This document shows positions 25,288 through 27,579 of a DNA stretch of 27,579 nucleotides, piece by piece. A model generated the notes under the pieces. The model had not been told where the DNA came from and searched no databases. It worked only from the letters and a program-made list of their open reading frames with translations. How positions within the stretch are numbered: the stretch's first letter is position 1; each line of letters starts with the position of its first letter. The DNA lies in NCBI GenBank assembly GCA_025936675.1, contig JAICSX010000032.1, positions 1-27,579 of the forward strand. The letters run 5' to 3'. The DNA is from Sphingomonas sp. (GTDB taxonomy: Bacteria; Pseudomonadota; Alphaproteobacteria; Sphingomonadales; Sphingomonadaceae). The position numbers and the translations under genes were made by a program.

Positions 25288-25908
25288 TTACGCGGGTTGT
25301 TCCTGCAGCAGTCCCTCGAAGCGAAGCACGTTTCGGACAGAATCGCGCTGAAGCATCCGATCGTAGAACGCCCTGAGGTTTGCCCACCGATCGACGCCGA
25401 TCAGCTTGTCGGTCCAGCGAGCCATGACGAACAGATAAGGGTCTGGGATGGTCAGGTCCTCGCCGAACAGGAATGGACCGTCACCCAAGCGATTGTCGAT
25501 CCAGTCCAGCTTCTTCGAAAGGTCGGCTTTGACGAACTGCTTGAAATCGTCGGTCGCCTCGCGGTTGAACAGGAAGCTGAACCGCTTGTGCAGCTCCGTG
25601 GTGATGAAATTGACCAGCTCGAGCACCCGGTAGCGCCGGAAATCGCCCATTGGCGGAAGCACTTCGGGCCAGCTGGTGCGATCGCCGAGATATTGCAGGA
25701 TGATCGCATTTTCGGTCAGCACCTCACCGCTCTCGAGCTGGAGCGCGGGGACGGCGCCCTTGGGGTTGATGTCGAGATAGTTGCTGCCGTCCTCGAGCGT
25801 CTTGGCCTTGAGATCGACCCGCTTCGAATCGTGGTCGAGCCCGATCTCATGGAGCAGGATGTGGGGGGCCTGGCTGCACGCGCCTGGTGAATAATAGAGG
25901 ATCATCAT
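25288..25908 (-). CDS. Glutathione S-transferase, beta-class-like
   Basis: This 206-aa GST has the N-terminal thioredoxin-like domain starting MMILYYSPGACSQAPHI, with the beta-class Cys11. The G-site motif GAVPALQLESGEVLTENAII lies at about residues 51-70 and the C-terminal helical domain at about 90-200, with the usual DLTIPDPYLF near 150. It could detoxify reactive thiol-seeking metabolites; methacrylyl-CoA made by the neighbouring dehydrogenase is such a compound, so a protective role is a reasonable inference. Starts are the paired ATGs at 25908 and 25905, with GGAAG upstream. It lies 15 bases after the small lipoprotein gene. Confidence 0.9.
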   Translation of the reverse strand: MMILYYSPGACSQAPHILLHEIGLDHDSKRVDLKAKTLEDGSNYLDINPKGAVPALQLESGEVLTENAIILQYLGDRTSWPEVLPPMGDFRRYRVLELVNFITTELHKRFSFLFNREATDDFKQFVKADLSKKLDWIDNRLGDGPFLFGEDLTIPDPYLFVMARWTDKLIGVDRWANLRAFYDRMLQRDSVRNVLRFEGLLQEQPA

Positions 25909-25923
25909 CGAACTTCCTTTGCG

Positions 25924-26181
25924 TCAGTGGCCGTTGCCGAGGTCGTTCACATCGGGATTGTCATAGCCGGTTTGAAGCTGGTTCGACGGAGTGGCGCTGC
26001 TTTCGTCCTGCGGCAGCGTCTCGATCTCGGCGTTCGCTGGGAGCTGGCCGGCGGTCTGGCCTAGGTTGTCCTCGATCGCGATGTCCTGATTATCCATCTG
26101 GTTCTTTGACGCACCCTTGTTGCAGCCCGCAGCGGCCGCGGCGCCAATCATCAGGGTGAGGATCCTAGCTGCATTTCGCAT
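25924..26181 (-). CDS. Small acidic lipoprotein of unknown function
   Basis: This 85-aa protein has a lipoprotein signal (MRNAARILTLMIGAAAAAGC, lipidated Cys20). The mature part is short and rich in Asn, Asp, Gln and Glu (for example NQMDNQDIAIEDNLGQ) and is probably disordered. I do not recognise a family. The start overlaps the end of the upstream lipoprotein gene by 17 bases, and GST follows after 15 bases, so it belongs to the mmsA-side operon. Lipidation would need Lnt, encoded in this window. Confidence 0.75.
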   Translation of the reverse strand: MRNAARILTLMIGAAAAAGCNKGASKNQMDNQDIAIEDNLGQTAGQLPANAEIETLPQDESSATPSNQLQTGYDNPDVNDLGNGH

Positions 26182-26653
26182 AGCTGAAGCTCGCTGTTGG
26201 CTTGATCTCGGTTCGTGTCAGCACGTTGCTGTTCAGTTTCAGGGCTTCGTAGCGGCTCCAGCTCTGTCCTTCACCAGTGAAAGCGAAAGTGCCGCTGATC
26301 GAGTCCGCATCCGCTGCCACATCGGCCGACGGAACTGCTTTCGACTCATAGAAGCGCAGCTCGTCGGGAGTCACAAGAAGCAGTCCCTTCGCCGCCGATG
26401 GGTCGCCGCTGCAATCCGCCGGAGTGAGCCCCCAGCGCCCCTGCAGCGCGGCGGGGATCTTGGTTGCCGCAGGCGGAAGCGGCTTCGCCGGTACGGTATT
26501 CTTGTGCGGCTCGCCGATGGCGCTCGGCGCCGGCGCATTGACGTCGGGCAGGCGGGCAGCAGCCTTTGCCGCCTGCTTGTCCACCGGCTCGCTTCGGCCG
26601 CAGGAGACGACCGCCAGGATTAAGGCGCAACTGATGAAAGGGACGCGTTTCAC
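26165..26653 (-). CDS. Lipoprotein of unknown function
   Basis: This 162-aa protein has a lipoprotein signal ending AVVSC (lipidated Cys18), a Pro/Ala-rich linker to about residue 65, and a compact C-terminal domain. That domain starts LQGRWGLTPADCSGD and ends FSYAKCS. Two cysteines, one near residue 81 and one next to the end, may form a disulfide. The G-x-W opening and strand-rich composition suggest a small lipocalin-like barrel, which is a guess. The start is GTG at 26653 with GAGGG upstream. It overlaps the next lipoprotein gene by 17 bases. Confidence 0.75.
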   Translation of the reverse strand: MKRVPFISCALILAVVSCGRSEPVDKQAAKAAARLPDVNAPAPSAIGEPHKNTVPAKPLPPAATKIPAALQGRWGLTPADCSGDPSAAKGLLLVTPDELRFYESKAVPSADVAADADSISGTFAFTGEGQSWSRYEALKLNSNVLTRTEIKPTASFSYAKCS

Positions 26654-26711
26654 GTGCCCTCAACCGTTTCGCCTCGCATCTTGTTGCAGGCGCGTCAGCG
26701 CGGGACGGCAC

Positions 26712-27155
26712 TCAGTAGCTGTAGGCGGCGAGACAGCTGACGCGGTTTTCCACGGTGCTCGAGAAGTTGGCCTTGGTGAAAAACCAGCCATCACGTTTGA
26801 ACCCACGGAAGTAGTCGCTGGTCAGGTGAAGCCCGAAATCGGTCTGGTCGGAGACGGTGTAGGAGATCTGATTCCCGCCGCCCTGCTGGGTCACGGCGGT
26901 GCCGCCGTAGCGAATGACGACCGGACCGCGCTCAGGCGGCGCGCTGGACCAGACATTGACCTCGCGGCCGGCGAGCACCAGCCGAGCACCTTGCACGTTG
27001 GCTCCCGCCGATTGCGGCAAGATCAATGCACGATCGCCCTTGGCGAGATGGATGGCGTAGCCGCCCCCGCAGAAATAGCCCGGACCCTTATATTCCTCCG
27101 TGTGCGGACCGGTCCAATGGCCCTGAACGGCCAACGCAAGCGCAAGTGCGATCAT
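26712..27155 (-). CDS. Small secreted protein of unknown function
   Basis: This 147-aa protein starts with a signal peptide (MIALALALAVQG). The mature domain begins HWTGPHTEEYKGPGYFCGGGYAIHLAKGD and ends VSCLAAYSY. It has two cysteines, at about residues 29 and 140, that may pair. I do not recognise the family. ATG 27155 is preceded by GGGGGTGG, a usable ribosome binding site. A TTG at 27167 would add four residues and is less likely. The binding site lies in the arm of a strong hairpin (27158-27188), so translation may be controlled. It follows mmsA by about 70 bases. Confidence 0.75.
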   Translation of the reverse strand: MIALALALAVQGHWTGPHTEEYKGPGYFCGGGYAIHLAKGDRALILPQSAGANVQGARLVLAGREVNVWSSAPPERGPVVIRYGGTAVTQQGGGNQISYTVSDQTDFGLHLTSDYFRGFKRDGWFFTKANFSSTVENRVSCLAAYSY

Positions 27156-27157
27156 TT

Positions 27158-27188
27158 CCACCCCCAATCACGTGAAATGATTGGGTGG
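27158..27188 (-). promoter_or_regulatory. Hairpin that covers the ribosome binding site of the gene at 26712-27155
   Basis: In minus-strand RNA, CCACCCAAUCA (27188-27178) pairs with UGAUUGGGGGUGG (27170-27158): 11 pairs with a two-G bulge and a 7-base loop. The pairing arm is the ribosome binding site itself and ends 3 bases before the AUG at 27155. No U tract follows, so it is not a typical terminator of mmsA. It could act as a thermosensor or simply lower translation. Confidence 0.5.
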
Positions 27189-27225
27189 CGCTTACCGCGA
27201 AATTAACGCGAACGCCAACCGCCGC

Positions 27226-27579
27226 TTAGCCGAACGTCGGAATGTGGAACGCCGCCTTGTCGCCGGCATCGACGATGCCATCGGGCCAGCGTTGGGTCAC
27301 GACCTTGTTCTTGGTCCAGAAGCGCATGCCTTCCTGACCGTACTGACCGATGTCGCCGAACCCCGAGCGCTTCCAGCCGCCGAAGCTGTGGTAGCTGACC
27401 GGGACCGGTATCGGCACGTTGACTCCGACCATGCCGACATTGACCCGGGCCGTGAACTCGCGCGCCGCATGGCCGTTGCGGGTGAAGATTGCGACGCCGT
27501 TGCCATATTCATGGTTAGAGGGGAGGCGCTCCGCTTCCTCGAAATCCTGAACGCGGACCATATGCAGCACGGTGCCGAA
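27226..27579 (-). CDS. mmsA: Methylmalonate-semialdehyde dehydrogenase MmsA (5' part cut by window edge)
   Basis: This is the C-terminal 117 residues of the CoA-acylating aldehyde dehydrogenase that turns methylmalonate semialdehyde into propionyl-CoA, the last step of valine degradation. The family end is clear: ARVNVGMVGVNVPIPVPV, then SFGGWKRSGFGDIGQYG and FWTKNKVVTQRWP. The frame is open to the right edge (FGTVLHMVRVQDF...), so the start codon is outside the window. It ends with TAG at 27226-27228. It heads the minus-strand cluster that includes the dehydrogenase, hydrolase, hydratase and mmsB. Confidence 0.95.
   Translation of the reverse strand, partial: FGTVLHMVRVQDFEEAERLPSNHEYGNGVAIFTRNGHAAREFTARVNVGMVGVNVPIPVPVSYHSFGGWKRSGFGDIGQYGQEGMRFWTKNKVVTQRWPDGIVDAGDKAAFHIPTFG

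Noticed and set aside
25169..25387. Short minus-strand open frame with VIVTASAAKQSS
   Set aside because: This peptide is the translation of the REP-like element, a common false gene call.

Overview
The window looks like chromosomal DNA of a GC-rich alphaproteobacterium, most likely a Sphingomonadales member close to Sphingomonas. This is inferred from gene order and protein style: a MucR/Ros zinc-finger regulator, a Fur protein without the usual second Cys-x2-Cys, and the run nfuA-tsaB-rimI-mucR-fur-plsC-miaB-phoH-ybeY-corC-lnt-metK-trmB-rimP-nusA. No species can be named from sequence alone. I saw no rRNA, tRNA, CRISPR array, insertion sequence or phage gene. Coding density is very high: the largest gap is about 150 bases (1321-1471), so no stretch over 300 bases lacks a gene.

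Layout, left to right. (1) 1-1320, minus strand: the 5' part of nusA and rimP. (2) 1472-6961: an accessory block inside the otherwise conserved row. It holds a small secreted protein plus a GH92 alpha-mannosidase (plus), a type III polyketide synthase plus an isoprenylcysteine-methyltransferase-family membrane enzyme (minus), and a lipoprotein aldose/sorbosone dehydrogenase (plus). (3) 6942-12801: ClC chloride channel and trmB (minus), DUF2231 membrane protein (plus), metK and lnt (minus), VOC/glyoxalase protein (plus). (4) 12798-17690, minus: the tightly overlapping fur-plsC-miaB-phoH-ybeY-corC operon, covering metal regulation, phospholipid synthesis, tRNA modification and rRNA maturation. 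(5) 17734-19996, minus: mucR, rimI, tsaB, nfuA. (6) 20028-21286, minus: a c'/c-556-type cytochrome lipoprotein and a membrane cytochrome b561. (7) 21295-27579, minus: valine/isobutyrate degradation with mmsA (5' part cut by the window edge), isobutyryl-CoA dehydrogenase, enoyl-CoA hydratase, 3-hydroxyisobutyryl-CoA hydrolase and mmsB. Three small exported proteins of unknown function and a glutathione transferase sit among them.

How the genes work together: region 7 encodes the steps isobutyryl-CoA -> methacrylyl-CoA -> 3-hydroxyisobutyryl-CoA -> 3-hydroxyisobutyrate -> methylmalonate semialdehyde -> propionyl-CoA. The hydratase step is interrupted by an in-frame TAA although both halves keep the family's catalytic residues. 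The two-gene PKS/methyltransferase unit resembles phenolic-lipid (alkylpyrone/alkylresorcinol) operons.

The points most worth a second look are: the hydratase stop codon; a CTG start inside a CTGA overlap in the methyltransferase gene, with a possible second case at the cytochrome b561 gene; a perfect AT-rich palindrome just upstream of metK; and a hairpin that hides the ribosome binding site of the small secreted protein next to mmsA.
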